Shown piece after piece: positions 1-6,893 of a stretch of DNA of 11,299 nt; within the stretch, counting starts at the first letter, position 1, and every line of letters begins with the position of its first letter. The stretch is from Treponema sp. (GTDB lineage: Bacteria > Spirochaetota > Spirochaetia > Treponematales > Breznakiellaceae). The notes beneath the pieces are model-generated. The model saw only the letters and a program-made list of their open reading frames with translations. It was not told where the DNA came from and did no database searches. The position numbers were made by a program, and so were the translations under genes. Location: contig JAISSG010000120.1 of NCBI GenBank assembly GCA_031273185.1, positions 1 to 11,299 of the forward strand, written 5' to 3'.

Positions 1-86
1 CTGAAGAACATATGCAGATGCTGAAACAAACACCAGAGCGAATCGTGAAATATTTCAAAGATCCGGCAATACAATATGCCGCTTAA
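1..86 (+). CDS. C-terminal end of an unidentified plus-strand gene (partial)
   Basis: An open frame enters from the left edge in phase with base 3 and stops at TAA 84-86, giving 27 visible residues that end in KYFKDPAIQYAA. The composition (EEHMQMLKQTPER and so on) looks like real charged, helical protein, but it is too short to assign to a family. It is the only gene on the plus strand and runs into a truncated DUF1697 gene 22 bases after its stop. That spacing is what the end of an insertion-sequence transposase gene often shows, so a transposase is one possibility. This is inference only: no transposase motif is visible. Confidence 0.45.
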   Translation, partial: EEHMQMLKQTPERIVKYFKDPAIQYAA

Positions 87-108
87 GTTTAAATATATAT
101 TGCCGGGT
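61..108. repeat. Imperfect inverted repeat across the gene end
   Basis: CCGGCAATA at 63-71 is the exact reverse complement of TATTGCCGG at 98-106, with 26 bases between that include the stop codon at 84-86. The arms could pair in RNA, but the long loop and the lack of an immediate T-run make it a poor terminator. It lies directly beside the broken DUF1697 gene and may belong to the end of an inserted element. Confidence 0.3.
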
Positions 109-175
109 CAATAATAATATTTTTTCCACCAACATTTATGCCTCTTAATAATGCAAGATATTTTAGTTTTTCCAT
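89..175 (-). pseudogene. N-terminal remnant of a DUF1697-family gene
   Basis: From ATG at 175-173 the minus strand reads MEKLKYLALLRGINVGGKN, then three Ile codons and IDPAIYI-like residues before a TAA at 91-89. The LLRGINVGGKN block is the hallmark N-terminus of the DUF1697 family. Complete members are roughly 170-180 residues, so only about a tenth remains. AAAAGGGG at 189-182, six bases before the ATG, is a good ribosome binding site, and a promoter lies just upstream, so the 5' end is intact. Homology stops around codons 20-22 (bases ~107-118), where the sequence passes into the flank of the plus-strand gene. The gene was therefore disrupted by an insertion or rearrangement, not by point decay. 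The function of DUF1697 proteins is not established. Confidence 0.75.
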
Positions 176-193
176 TAAAAACCCCTTTTTTTA

Positions 194-221
194 TTTATAT
201 TAACATTTTTATTTTTGTCAA
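194..221 (-). promoter_or_regulatory. Sigma70-type promoter of the DUF1697 remnant
   Basis: On the minus strand TTGACA (221-216) is followed after 16 bases by TATAAA (199-194). That is a perfect -35 and a 5/6 -10. The predicted start near 187 would leave a very short leader with the ribosome binding site (189-182) at or near its 5' end. The stretch 176-349 between dinB and this remnant is AT-rich, then purine-rich towards dinB on the minus strand. It holds nothing else I can identify, and no clear terminator after dinB. Confidence 0.55.
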
Positions 222-349
222 TCATTATTCCAATATTTTTCCAGATAAATTTATCACCCATTTCACATAACAATTGTATTAACCGCATCACATTTATCTC
301 CCTGCTCCCCATTCCATCTTCCCTTTGCTCTTTGCTCTTTTCTCTTTGC

Positions 350-1513
350 CTAAGCCAGCCACGACCGCCCACGGCGCAGGGCGGCATCGGGAAATTTGTT
401 GTTAATATTAAGTATCGCCTTTTCAAGCCGCTGATCTTTTTCCGTCCCGTCGCCAAACAGATCGGCCTGCACTGCGCCCTTTTTCTCAAGGTTCATAAGA
501 CCAGCGCCAATGAGGCGCAGCCCCCTCCCCTTTTGATACTTCTTGCGGAACAGTCCCAGCAGCCGGTCGTACAAATCGTTCAGCGTCCTGACATAAGCGG
601 AAGCGGTTTCCCTCGCCCCGATGGTGGTAAAATCGCTGTAACGGATCTTTACCGAAACGGTGCGGCTTTGCCACTCGCTATCGAGAAGCCGCCATAGCAA
701 AGTCTGGCACAGATCAAAGAGGGCGGTCTCGATGGCGAATTCGTCGTACAGATCATACGCAAAAGTCCGCTCGGTGCTTATCGAGTGGGTTCCGCGCTCC
801 TCGTCAAAGGCCGCCGCCCCCTCGCCCCGCACCGCCCGGTAGAGAAACAGGCCAAAGGCCTTGCCAAAAAGCGAGGTCAGTGCGCCGAGGGAAAGGCGGT
901 AAATGTCGTCACAAGTTTTCAGGCCGTGTTTCGCAAAGACCTCCTGCGTCTTTTTTCCCGCGCCCCAAATCTTGTCTACGGGCAGGGATCGCATAAAACG
1001 TTCCTCCCCGCCCGGCGGCACGACAAACAGGCCGTCGGGCTTGGACATTCCCGATGCGATTTTTGCCAGGTACTTGTTAGACGAAACTCCAACCGAAACG
1101 GTCAGCCCGGCTTCCCCGCAAACCCGCTCCTTGATTTTCGCGGCGATTGCCTGCGGCGGGCCCAACAGCCCCTCCATGCCGGTAATGTCGATGAACGCCT
1201 CGTCGATGGAAAGCTGCTGGACGCTGGGGGAAAAACCGGCGAATATCGCCATGATCTCGTCGGATTTTTCCCGGTAGCGGCGCATGTTCCCCCGCAGGTA
1301 CACCCCGTCCGGGCAGAGCTTTACCGCCTGGACTATGGGCATCGCCGAGTGCACCCCGAACCGCCGCGCCTCGTATGACGCAGCCGAAACGACGCTGCGC
1401 AGATCACCGGGCAGGCCACCAACGATGACGGGCTTTCCCCGCAGATCGGGGCGGTCAAGCTGCTCCACCGATGCGTAAAAAGCGTCAAGGTCAGCATGGA
1501 TAAAGCAGTTCAC
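350..1513 (-). CDS. dinB: DNA polymerase IV (Y-family translesion polymerase)
   Basis: This 387-residue protein matches the length of DinB enzymes, which copy damaged DNA at low fidelity. The palm carries HADLDAFYASVE (D8, D10) and SIDEAFID (D104, E105), which supply the metal-binding acidic residues. SVGVSSNKYLAKIAS (about 140-154) and the GAGKKT turn of the thumb (about 184-189) follow, with the little-finger domain from about 240 to 345. QADLF at 349-353 resembles the beta-clamp-binding pentapeptide. It is followed by a tail (RLEKAILNINNKFPDAALRRG) that some DinB proteins have. The start is GTG at 1513-1511, preceded by AGGGGG. Only 14 bases separate it from the ligA stop, so it is the last gene of the operon. 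No SOS operator is evident in front of it, so it may be expressed with the operon. Confidence 0.95.
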   Translation of the reverse strand: MNCFIHADLDAFYASVEQLDRPDLRGKPVIVGGLPGDLRSVVSAASYEARRFGVHSAMPIVQAVKLCPDGVYLRGNMRRYREKSDEIMAIFAGFSPSVQQLSIDEAFIDITGMEGLLGPPQAIAAKIKERVCGEAGLTVSVGVSSNKYLAKIASGMSKPDGLFVVPPGGEERFMRSLPVDKIWGAGKKTQEVFAKHGLKTCDDIYRLSLGALTSLFGKAFGLFLYRAVRGEGAAAFDEERGTHSISTERTFAYDLYDEFAIETALFDLCQTLLWRLLDSEWQSRTVSVKIRYSDFTTIGARETASAYVRTLNDLYDRLLGLFRKKYQKGRGLRLIGAGLMNLEKKGAVQADLFGDGTEKDQRLEKAILNINNKFPDAALRRGRSWLA

Positions 1514-1527
1514 GGCACCCCCTAATG

Positions 1528-3492
1528 TTAAAACAATTCCCCCTGAACCTTCTGTGGCTTACCGCCCGCCTTCCCCGTATCTGCAAGCAGTGCCAAAAAC
1601 TCTTCCTCATTAATGATGGGAACGCCAAGCTCGCGGGCTTTCTTGTTTTTCCCCGAGCCGGATTCGGGGTCGTTGGTAACAAGGTACGAAAGCCCCTTAA
1701 CCACCGATGTTTTTGCCGATGCCCCCAGCGCCTTTATCCGCTCCTCTGCCTGACCGCGCTTCATCGATGTAAGCTCGCCGGTGAAGCAGAACGACAGGCC
1801 GCGCATCGGCTGGGAGCCTTCCTGCGGCGGCGCGGTGATGCCGATGACCCCCGCCGCCAGCACCGCGTCCATCTCGGCGGCGGTTTCTTTAAGGCTGTCA
1901 ACAATAACCTTTGCGGTGATCTCGCCGAGGCCGTAGACGGCGGCAAGGTCCTCCACAGAGGCGGCGCGGAGTTTTTCCAGCGTGTCAAATCCGGCATCGG
2001 CGACCTTGTCCATGGTGGTTTCCGCCACGCCCTCGAAATCGAAACCGGCGACAAAGGCGGCAAGGGAAAGCTCCCGCTTTGTTTGAATGTGGCGAATAAC
2101 TTTTGCCGCCGAAAGTTCGCCCATCCGCTCGTATGCGGCAAGCTCGTCAGCGGCAAGGGTGTACAGGTCGGCTATGCGCAGTACCCTCCCCTTGTCAAAC
2201 AACTGGCGCAGCAGTTTTTCGCCTAACTCGCGTATGTCCAGCACGGAGACCCATTTTTCAAGGCGATGCAGCAGGCGTTTGGGACAGGCGGCGTTGGGAC
2301 AGTACAGGCGGGTACCCGCGTCCACCAGCGCCGATCCACAGGCAGTGCAACTGCCGGGAAACTCGATCTCCTGCTCGGTTGCGTCTAACGTTACTGCCCC
2401 CTGTGGCGCAAGACCCTCGATCTTGGGGATAATTTCGCCGCGCTTTACCACGGATACTGCCGACCCGATTTTCAGCCCCATGCTGCGGATCATGTCGGGG
2501 TTGTTGAGGTTGGCACGCTGTACGGTGGTCCCCGCCAGCCGAACCGGATCGACCACGCCGATGGGGGTGTAGGTCGCCCCGGACTCGCTCCACTCCACCT
2601 GCCTCAGCACGCTGAACGCAATTTCCAGTTCAAACTTAAACGCTATCTGCTTTTCGGGGCGGGCGCGGCGCAGGTCTGCCATGTCGGTGGCAATGTCCTT
2701 GACCACCAGGCCGTCAATGTCAAAGGGAAGGCTGTCCCGTTTTTTGGCAACTTTTTCCCGGTAGGCGACGACTTCCTCTGCGCTGGCGAACATCTTTGTC
2801 TCGGTGGTCTGGAAACCCCGCTTGCCAAGCCACTCGATTTTCCGCACTTCGTCGGCAAAATAGCCGTCGTCGCCGCTTGCCGCCGCATCGTAAGCGATGA
2901 GTTTGAGGTCTTCGCAGCCGACACTGTCCTTGCGGCGCATCAGCCCGTTGGCGGCGTTGCGGCAGTTGGCCTTGGCTGCGTACTTGCCCCGCCAGACCTC
3001 CCGCGTCATGACCACCTCGCCCCGCACGCCGCCGGTAAAGGACAGGTCGAGTTGTTCCGGCACACCGGCCATGCGCCGGGCGTTGGCGGTAATCTCGTCG
3101 CCGATGACCCCGTCGCCACGGGTGATCGCCCGCACCAGCCTCCCCTTTTCGTACTGGAGTTCAAGGCTTGCCCCGTCGAGCTTGTACTGCACGACGAATT
3201 TCGGCAAAGACATTTTTTTCGCCCATGCAAGAAATTCTTCGGGGTTGGCGGCCTTGTCCTGGCTGCCCATCGGGATCAGGTGCTTTGCCTTGGGAAAGCC
3301 GTCAACGTCGGGGACAGTGCCGTCCGCCCCCACCTTGTTGATAACCGGGCTGTTGGGGGCAAGGCTTTTCAATTCGTCCCAAAGCAGATCGAATTCCCCG
3401 TCGGGAATCTCGGCCTCGCCGTTGTAGTAGGACTTTTGGTATTTGACCACCAATTTTTCAAGGTCAGCGATGCGGTTTTTATCGTTTTTCAA
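1528..3492 (-). CDS. ligA: NAD-dependent DNA ligase
   Basis: LigA seals nicks in replication and repair using NAD+. Read from TTG at 3492-3490 it has 654 residues, close to the usual ~670. Domains in order: NMN-binding Ia (about 5-45), adenylation domain with KLDG (nucleophile K104), RGDG (R125), VRGE (E159), IDGLVVK (K265) and IAFKF (K286), an OB fold (about 304-376), a four-Cys zinc finger (C382, C385, C398, C403), helix-hairpin-helix repeats (about 410-540) and a BRCT domain (about 564-636). The frame is open upstream to 3603, but those residues overlap trmB and do not resemble LigA. The TTG has a well-placed GGGAG. Two adenine-pocket positions differ from the usual pattern: PMGSQ for PMLSL, and Gln two residues before K104 instead of Glu. 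The extreme C-terminus is QGELF, clamp-motif-like. ligA overlaps trmB and is followed by dinB. Confidence 0.95.
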   Translation of the reverse strand: MKNDKNRIADLEKLVVKYQKSYYNGEAEIPDGEFDLLWDELKSLAPNSPVINKVGADGTVPDVDGFPKAKHLIPMGSQDKAANPEEFLAWAKKMSLPKFVVQYKLDGASLELQYEKGRLVRAITRGDGVIGDEITANARRMAGVPEQLDLSFTGGVRGEVVMTREVWRGKYAAKANCRNAANGLMRRKDSVGCEDLKLIAYDAAASGDDGYFADEVRKIEWLGKRGFQTTETKMFASAEEVVAYREKVAKKRDSLPFDIDGLVVKDIATDMADLRRARPEKQIAFKFELEIAFSVLRQVEWSESGATYTPIGVVDPVRLAGTTVQRANLNNPDMIRSMGLKIGSAVSVVKRGEIIPKIEGLAPQGAVTLDATEQEIEFPGSCTACGSALVDAGTRLYCPNAACPKRLLHRLEKWVSVLDIRELGEKLLRQLFDKGRVLRIADLYTLAADELAAYERMGELSAAKVIRHIQTKRELSLAAFVAGFDFEGVAETTMDKVADAGFDTLEKLRAASVEDLAAVYGLGEITAKVIVDSLKETAAEMDAVLAAGVIGITAPPQEGSQPMRGLSFCFTGELTSMKRGQAEERIKALGASAKTSVVKGLSYLVTNDPESGSGKNKKARELGVPIINEEEFLALLADTGKAGGKPQKVQGELF

Positions 3493-4195
3493 AAAACAAC
3501 TCCCGTACTTCGTGGTTTTTTTCCAGCCCCTTTGCCTCAAAGCGCGTGCGGGGCCTCCAGCTTTGGGGCGGGGCAAAGCCGTCGCTTGTGTTAACCAGCC
3601 CAATAGTTGCGGTTAACTCAATTAGTGCCCATGACGCATAATTTTCCCAGTCCGTTACCATGTAGAGGTAGCCGCCCGGCTTGAGCTTTGTTGCCAGCAT
3701 ATCGGTAAAGGGCCGCTTGACCAGCCGCCGCTTGTGATGCCGCTTCTTGGGCCAAGGGTCGGGGAAAAACAGGTGTATCCCCGTCAGCGAGCACGGGGGG
3801 ATCATCCGCTCAAACACCTCCACCGCATCATGCTCGACGATCCGTATGTTGGCAAGCGATCCGCGCTCAATCTCCCAGAGCAACTTGCCAATGCCCGGTC
3901 GGTGTACTTCTATGCCAAGGTAGTTTTTTTCGGGGTTGTTGCTTGCGATGGCAGCCGTGGCGATGTCCATGCCAAACCCGATCTCCGCAATGACCGGGTT
4001 GCCGTTGCCGAAAATTTCTGCAAAATTCACTTCATTGTTTGCAAAAGGGATCAGGTACTGCCCGGCAAGGGTCTCGTAGGAACGCTGCTGGGCGGCGGTT
4101 TTCCGCCCGGCCCGCAGGACAAAGCTCTTTATGTGATTCGATGGCCGGGGCGCTTCGCCTGTGCTGCGGATTGCGTCAACGGATTGCTGTGACAT
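3479..4195 (-). CDS. trmB: tRNA (guanine-N7-)-methyltransferase
   Basis: TrmB transfers a methyl group from S-adenosylmethionine to N7 of G46 in the tRNA variable loop. The 238-residue protein shows the signature blocks in order: SFVLRAGR near the N-terminus (about 24-31), the SAM loop AEIGFGM (70-76), GIEVHRPGIGKLL (94-106), LFFPDPWPKKRHHKRR (142-157) with the catalytic-site Asp, and the C-terminal RPRTRFEAKG block (214-223). Family members are commonly ~210-240 residues. ATG at 4195 is chosen because no other start exists between it and the conserved region. It has no strong ribosome binding site and overlaps the preceding lipoprotein gene by 20 bases, which suggests translational coupling. 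Another ATG at 4225 would add 10 unconserved residues. The SAM loop reads GMD where GMG is usual. The 3' end overlaps the ligA start. Confidence 0.93.
   Translation of the reverse strand: MSQQSVDAIRSTGEAPRPSNHIKSFVLRAGRKTAAQQRSYETLAGQYLIPFANNEVNFAEIFGNGNPVIAEIGFGMDIATAAIASNNPEKNYLGIEVHRPGIGKLLWEIERGSLANIRIVEHDAVEVFERMIPPCSLTGIHLFFPDPWPKKRHHKRRLVKRPFTDMLATKLKPGGYLYMVTDWENYASWALIELTATIGLVNTSDGFAPPQSWRPRTRFEAKGLEKNHEVRELFFEKR
3490..3504 (-). promoter_or_regulatory. Ribosome binding site that fixes a TTG start for ligA
   Basis: On the minus strand GGGAG (3504-3500) is separated by 7 bases from TTG (3492-3490). No ATG or GTG in this frame lies in the right place, and LigA homology begins a few residues after the TTG. 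The site lies inside the last codons of trmB, so ligA translation is probably coupled to trmB. Confidence 0.7.
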
Positions 4196-4820
4196 CGGTA
4201 AAGGCCGAGGTAAAACGCTGGGCATCCTGCGCCCACAGCGCGGCAGTCTGTGCGCTGGAAGGAATGCCCAGTTCGCTGATGGAACCGGCAAGGCTGCCAA
4301 GACTCGCCGTGTAAACGTGATAGCCCTGCCCGTCGTAACAGACAAGGCGGTTTTCCGGGTAAGCGGAGCTAACAGTATAGCGGCCCTGGCTTATCTCCAG
4401 CGAGGGAAAAGGAAAAACGGGATCTTCCGGCGCGTCAAAGCTGAAGTTGCGTTCGGATTTCTCCCCTCCCTTGTTTACCAGGACAGCCCGGTACTGGCCC
4501 CTGGGGAGGCCCTCGCCATCGCCGATGGCAATACTCCTTGAGCCGACCCATGTTCTCCCATTCTCGGTATAACTTACCCAATCATCGCTGGGGATATGCC
4601 AGCGGAGCTGTTCACGGTCATGGTACAGGTACAGATCAGCCAGGTTTTCAATGCCATCCTCGTCCTCGGCAATTATAAAAAACGAAAAATACTCGACTGG
4701 TTTGCCCCTGTCCTGATAATAGACCATCTCGATAAACCCAAAAGCGATCTTAGGCTCCGTCCGCGAACAGGAAACCGCACAAACAACTATAATTATAATA
4801 AATAAAAATTTTCGCATCAT
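4176..4820 (-). CDS. Uncharacterised lipoprotein (214 aa)
   Basis: The N-terminus MMRKFLFIIIIVVCAVSC is a lipoprotein signal peptide with basic residues, a run of Ile/Val and a lipobox ending in Cys18 (A-V-S-C). The mature protein is predicted to be lipid-anchored in the envelope. The rest is soluble, rich in Tyr, Asp and Glu, with a central segment (SFFIIAEDEDGIENLADLYL) that could be a beta-sandwich-type domain. I recognise no family. The frame also has a GTG at 4826, but the ATG pair at 4820/4817 fits the signal peptide better, with GGAG and AGG upstream. It begins 26 bases after the previous lipoprotein gene and overlaps trmB by 20 bases, so it belongs to the operon. A treponeme-specific lipoprotein is a reasonable guess, not shown. 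Confidence 0.8.
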   Translation of the reverse strand: MMRKFLFIIIIVVCAVSCSRTEPKIAFGFIEMVYYQDRGKPVEYFSFFIIAEDEDGIENLADLYLYHDREQLRWHIPSDDWVSYTENGRTWVGSRSIAIGDGEGLPRGQYRAVLVNKGGEKSERNFSFDAPEDPVFPFPSLEISQGRYTVSSAYPENRLVCYDGQGYHVYTASLGSLAGSISELGIPSSAQTAALWAQDAQRFTSAFTDVTAIR

Positions 4821-4846
4821 TAACACCTACTCCCCATTTCCCACAT

Positions 4847-5503
4847 CTACCATCTCATCTCCAGTACGAGTCCTTCGCTTAATGAAAGAAGCTCCCCCGT
4901 GCCGATGGCAAAAGAAACCTTCCTTCCCTGGGAGACCACTCTCGCCCCCTGGACGTTTGACGGGTATACGGCAAGGCTTGCGCTCTGCGGCGCACTCATG
5001 CTTATCTGCAATTCATAGCCCGCACTCACCTCTTTCAAAAGGGAAATAAGGTCTGCATTTTTTGCCTGTGGCGAAGGGTCTGCAAGAACAATGCGTAATA
5101 GATTTTGATTGTCCTGGGTTAGGGATGCATGGCTACCGGTAAGATCCAGAAAGTTCAACAGCGAGGCAGTATCGTCAAATTCCAGCACGGCCTTGACAAG
5201 CAGGTCATTACCAGCCCGTGCGCCGCGTACCTCCCTTGAGGAAAACGACTTTAGATGCAGGCCCGGGATTCTGGCCAGGCTGCGCTCAAAATCCGCCCTG
5301 CCAACGGGGATTATCGGCCAGCGCTCGTTGCCGTCCAGCCTGCCGATGGATTCCAGCATCATGGGGACACGGTACTCAAGGGCCATGCTCCCGGAGCCGT
5401 TGGCGCGGATGCTGATGTCTGCCGAGGCACCGATGCAGGAATTTAAGCCCAGCACCGCAAGAAAAATAAAAAATATTGTTAATATTTTTTTCGATAATTT
5501 CAT
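4847..5503 (-). CDS. Uncharacterised lipoprotein (218 aa)
   Basis: MKLSKKILTIFFIFLAVLG followed by LNSC is a textbook signal peptide with lipobox Cys23, so the protein should be exported and lipidated. The mature part begins ADISIRANGSGSMALEYRV, an alternating beta-strand pattern. It also has a FDDTASLLNFLDLTG segment and ends in another strand-rich region (KVSFAIGTGELLSLSEGLVLEM). This all-beta or alpha/beta pattern is seen in small envelope lipoproteins, but I cannot name a family. Its ATG overlaps the TAA of the DUF503 gene by one base (TAATG) and is preceded by AGGAG, indicating translational coupling. It is followed by a second lipoprotein gene. Confidence 0.82.
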   Translation of the reverse strand: MKLSKKILTIFFIFLAVLGLNSCIGASADISIRANGSGSMALEYRVPMMLESIGRLDGNERWPIIPVGRADFERSLARIPGLHLKSFSSREVRGARAGNDLLVKAVLEFDDTASLLNFLDLTGSHASLTQDNQNLLRIVLADPSPQAKNADLISLLKEVSAGYELQISMSAPQSASLAVYPSNVQGARVVSQGRKVSFAIGTGELLSLSEGLVLEMRW

Positions 5504-5790
5504 TAAAACTCCTCCGAATGGATACGCATGTCCTGGATGCGGACAGGAACCTCTTGTTCTATCATGTTGAACGCCTTTTGCAGCACCGATTCGCCAAAGA
5601 CCCGCGAGTTGGAAACCAACGCGCCCCCGATCTGGGCAAACGTCAGGGAATCCTGCAGATCAACCTCGGCTGCGCTCAGGTGGAAACGGCGCTGCAGCTT
5701 GTCCCTTACCGAGCGGATGACACGCCGTTTTTCCTTGATGCTGGTAACATCGGGAATTTCAAATATCATTTGAATCATTGAAACGATCAT
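5503..5790 (-). CDS. DUF503 (YlxP-like) family protein
   Basis: This 95-residue protein matches DUF503: it starts with the strand MIVSMIQMIFEIPDVTSIKEKRR, and then has VRDKLQRRFHLSAAEVDLQD and a C-terminal helix ending in ...NMIEQEVPVRI. DUF503 proteins are small alpha/beta proteins often encoded near ribosome-maturation genes such as rbfA. Their exact role is not established, although a link to ribosome assembly has been suggested. Here it lies between lipoprotein genes instead. ATG at 5790 follows GGAG with a 5-base spacer and lies two bases after the stop of the TPR gene. Its stop overlaps the next ATG. Confidence 0.85.
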   Translation of the reverse strand: MIVSMIQMIFEIPDVTSIKEKRRVIRSVRDKLQRRFHLSAAEVDLQDSLTFAQIGGALVSNSRVFGESVLQKAFNMIEQEVPVRIQDMRIHSEEF

Positions 5791-5792
5791 GC

Positions 5793-6893
5793 TTACTCCG
5801 GTAATTCGCCCTGGTCATCGGCAACAAAGGTCTCCGCTTCAGCGCCGCTTTCCGCTTCTCTCGCCAGCCGCTCTGCTTCCTCGGCTGCCCTGGTGGCTTC
5901 GGCGGCGCGGTTAACCTCGGTAATAATCAGCCGTATCTCGCCTTTGCTGGCGGCGCTTATCCGATTATCGCCAAGAAGGCCCTCAATTGCATCAACGTCG
6001 TTAAAGCCGTCGGCCACCGCGCCCCTCAGCTCGGTTGTCCCGTCGGTTTTTTCGCTGTCCGCGACGAGAAGCACTCGGGCGATGGCAAAACGGGCCTGGG
6101 GCTTTGTCGGATCAACGCTGGTGGCGGAAAGGCCGGTATAGGCGACGCGGTACTCCTCAAGGGCCCGTGCGTACAGCTCATTGTCTTCCAATACCTGCGC
6201 GTATTCATACCGTACCTTTCCGTCAGTGTTGACGGCAAGCCAGGCCGCATAGTTGTCAATCGCCTCGGGCTTGCCCTGCTTCTTCTGGGTGCGAGCGTAG
6301 AGCAAAAGGACATCGTTGTTTTCCAGAAGGGCGAATTCATGGTTCTTCAGTATCTGCTCCGCCTCGGCGTATTTTTCCATCGCGTACAGCACCAAAGCGT
6401 AATTATAGCCGTCGTCGGCGCTTTCGGGAACCAGCGCAAGAAGCCGCTCGTACAGTGCCATCGCCTTTTCGATGTCGCCGTTTCGTATCCGCGTGTAGGC
6501 GGCGGCCTTGAGCGCCAGCACGTTGTTTGGATCGCGTTTCAGTATTGATTCAAAATGCTTTATCGCTTCCTCGTAGCGCCCGGTCGCAAAGGCAATGCGC
6601 CCCAGGTTGTACTCGGACGCGCTCATGGTCCTGTCCTTGGCCTTTGCCCGGTTCAGCCACTTCTCCGCGTCGGCGTACCTTCCCATGTCGTAATACGCCA
6701 TGCCAATGGAGTAATACTCTTCCGCCGTGGCCGCCCCCCAGCTTGCGCATGAACTAATGGTAACACTAACAGTAACAATCAGAATGGTGAATAGGGAAAT
6801 GGGGAATGGGGAAATGAGGAATGGGGAAATGAGGAATGGGGAATGGGGAATGGGGAATGGGGAGTGGGGGGCTGGGGTTTTCATTTCCTTCAT
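5793..6893 (-). CDS. TPR-repeat lipoprotein with a repeat-encoded signal region
   Basis: The 366-residue protein starts at ATG 6893, overlapping the upp stop as ATGA. After MKEMK it has about 30 residues of PHSPFPI and SPFLI repeats, then a hydrophobic core ([14 protein letters not shown]) with a lipobox-like I-S-S-C at Cys49. This suggests an exported, lipidated protein. Tetratricopeptide repeats follow: about 56-88, 90-123, 124-157 and 158-190, and another near 225-255, with typical patterns such as [20 protein letters not shown]. The C-terminal ~70 residues are Ala/Glu/Arg-rich and probably coiled-coil, ending acidic. TPR lipoproteins usually act as protein-protein scaffolds in the periplasm or outer membrane. 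The N-terminal repeat is odd because it is encoded by a 7/8-base DNA repeat, and no alternative start lies between it and Cys49. Confidence 0.85.
   Translation of the reverse strand: MKEMKTPAPHSPFPIPHSPFLISPFLISPFPISLFTILIVTVSVTISSCASWGAATAEEYYSIGMAYYDMGRYADAEKWLNRAKAKDRTMSASEYNLGRIAFATGRYEEAIKHFESILKRDPNNVLALKAAAYTRIRNGDIEKAMALYERLLALVPESADDGYNYALVLYAMEKYAEAEQILKNHEFALLENNDVLLLYARTQKKQGKPEAIDNYAAWLAVNTDGKVRYEYAQVLEDNELYARALEEYRVAYTGLSATSVDPTKPQARFAIARVLLVADSEKTDGTTELRGAVADGFNDVDAIEGLLGDNRISAASKGEIRLIITEVNRAAEATRAAEEAERLAREAESGAEAETFVADDQGELPE
6794..6866. repeat. Tandem 7/8-base purine-rich repeat inside the TPR lipoprotein gene
   Basis: On the plus strand the units GGGAAATG and GGGAATG (variants AGGAATG, GGGAGTG) run head to tail about ten times. 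The first part is three 15-base pairs (GGGAAATG + RGGAATG); the rest is single 7-base units. The tract then grades into a G-rich stretch to 6877. It is in the coding region between the start codon and the signal-peptide core. Loss or gain of one 15-base pair keeps the frame, while a 7- or 8-base change breaks it. The G-runs could also form quadruplexes on the plus strand. Confidence 0.9.

Noticed and set aside
215..697. 160-codon plus-strand ORF opposite dinB, and other long plus-strand ORFs opposite ligA, upp and cydA
   Set aside because: They are antisense to well-supported genes, have no recognisable domains and follow from the GC-rich third positions of the minus-strand genes.
3493..3603. 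37-codon N-terminal extension of ligA up to 3603
   Set aside because: It lies wholly within trmB, has no LigA similarity, and a proper ribosome binding site precedes the TTG at 3492.
4196..4345. 50-codon N-terminal extension of trmB
   Set aside because: It lies within the upstream lipoprotein gene and consists of Arg/Pro/Leu-rich shadow sequence unlike TrmB.
6794..6866. CRISPR-like array
   Set aside because: The units are 7-8 bases with no spacers; it is a simple tandem repeat inside a coding region.
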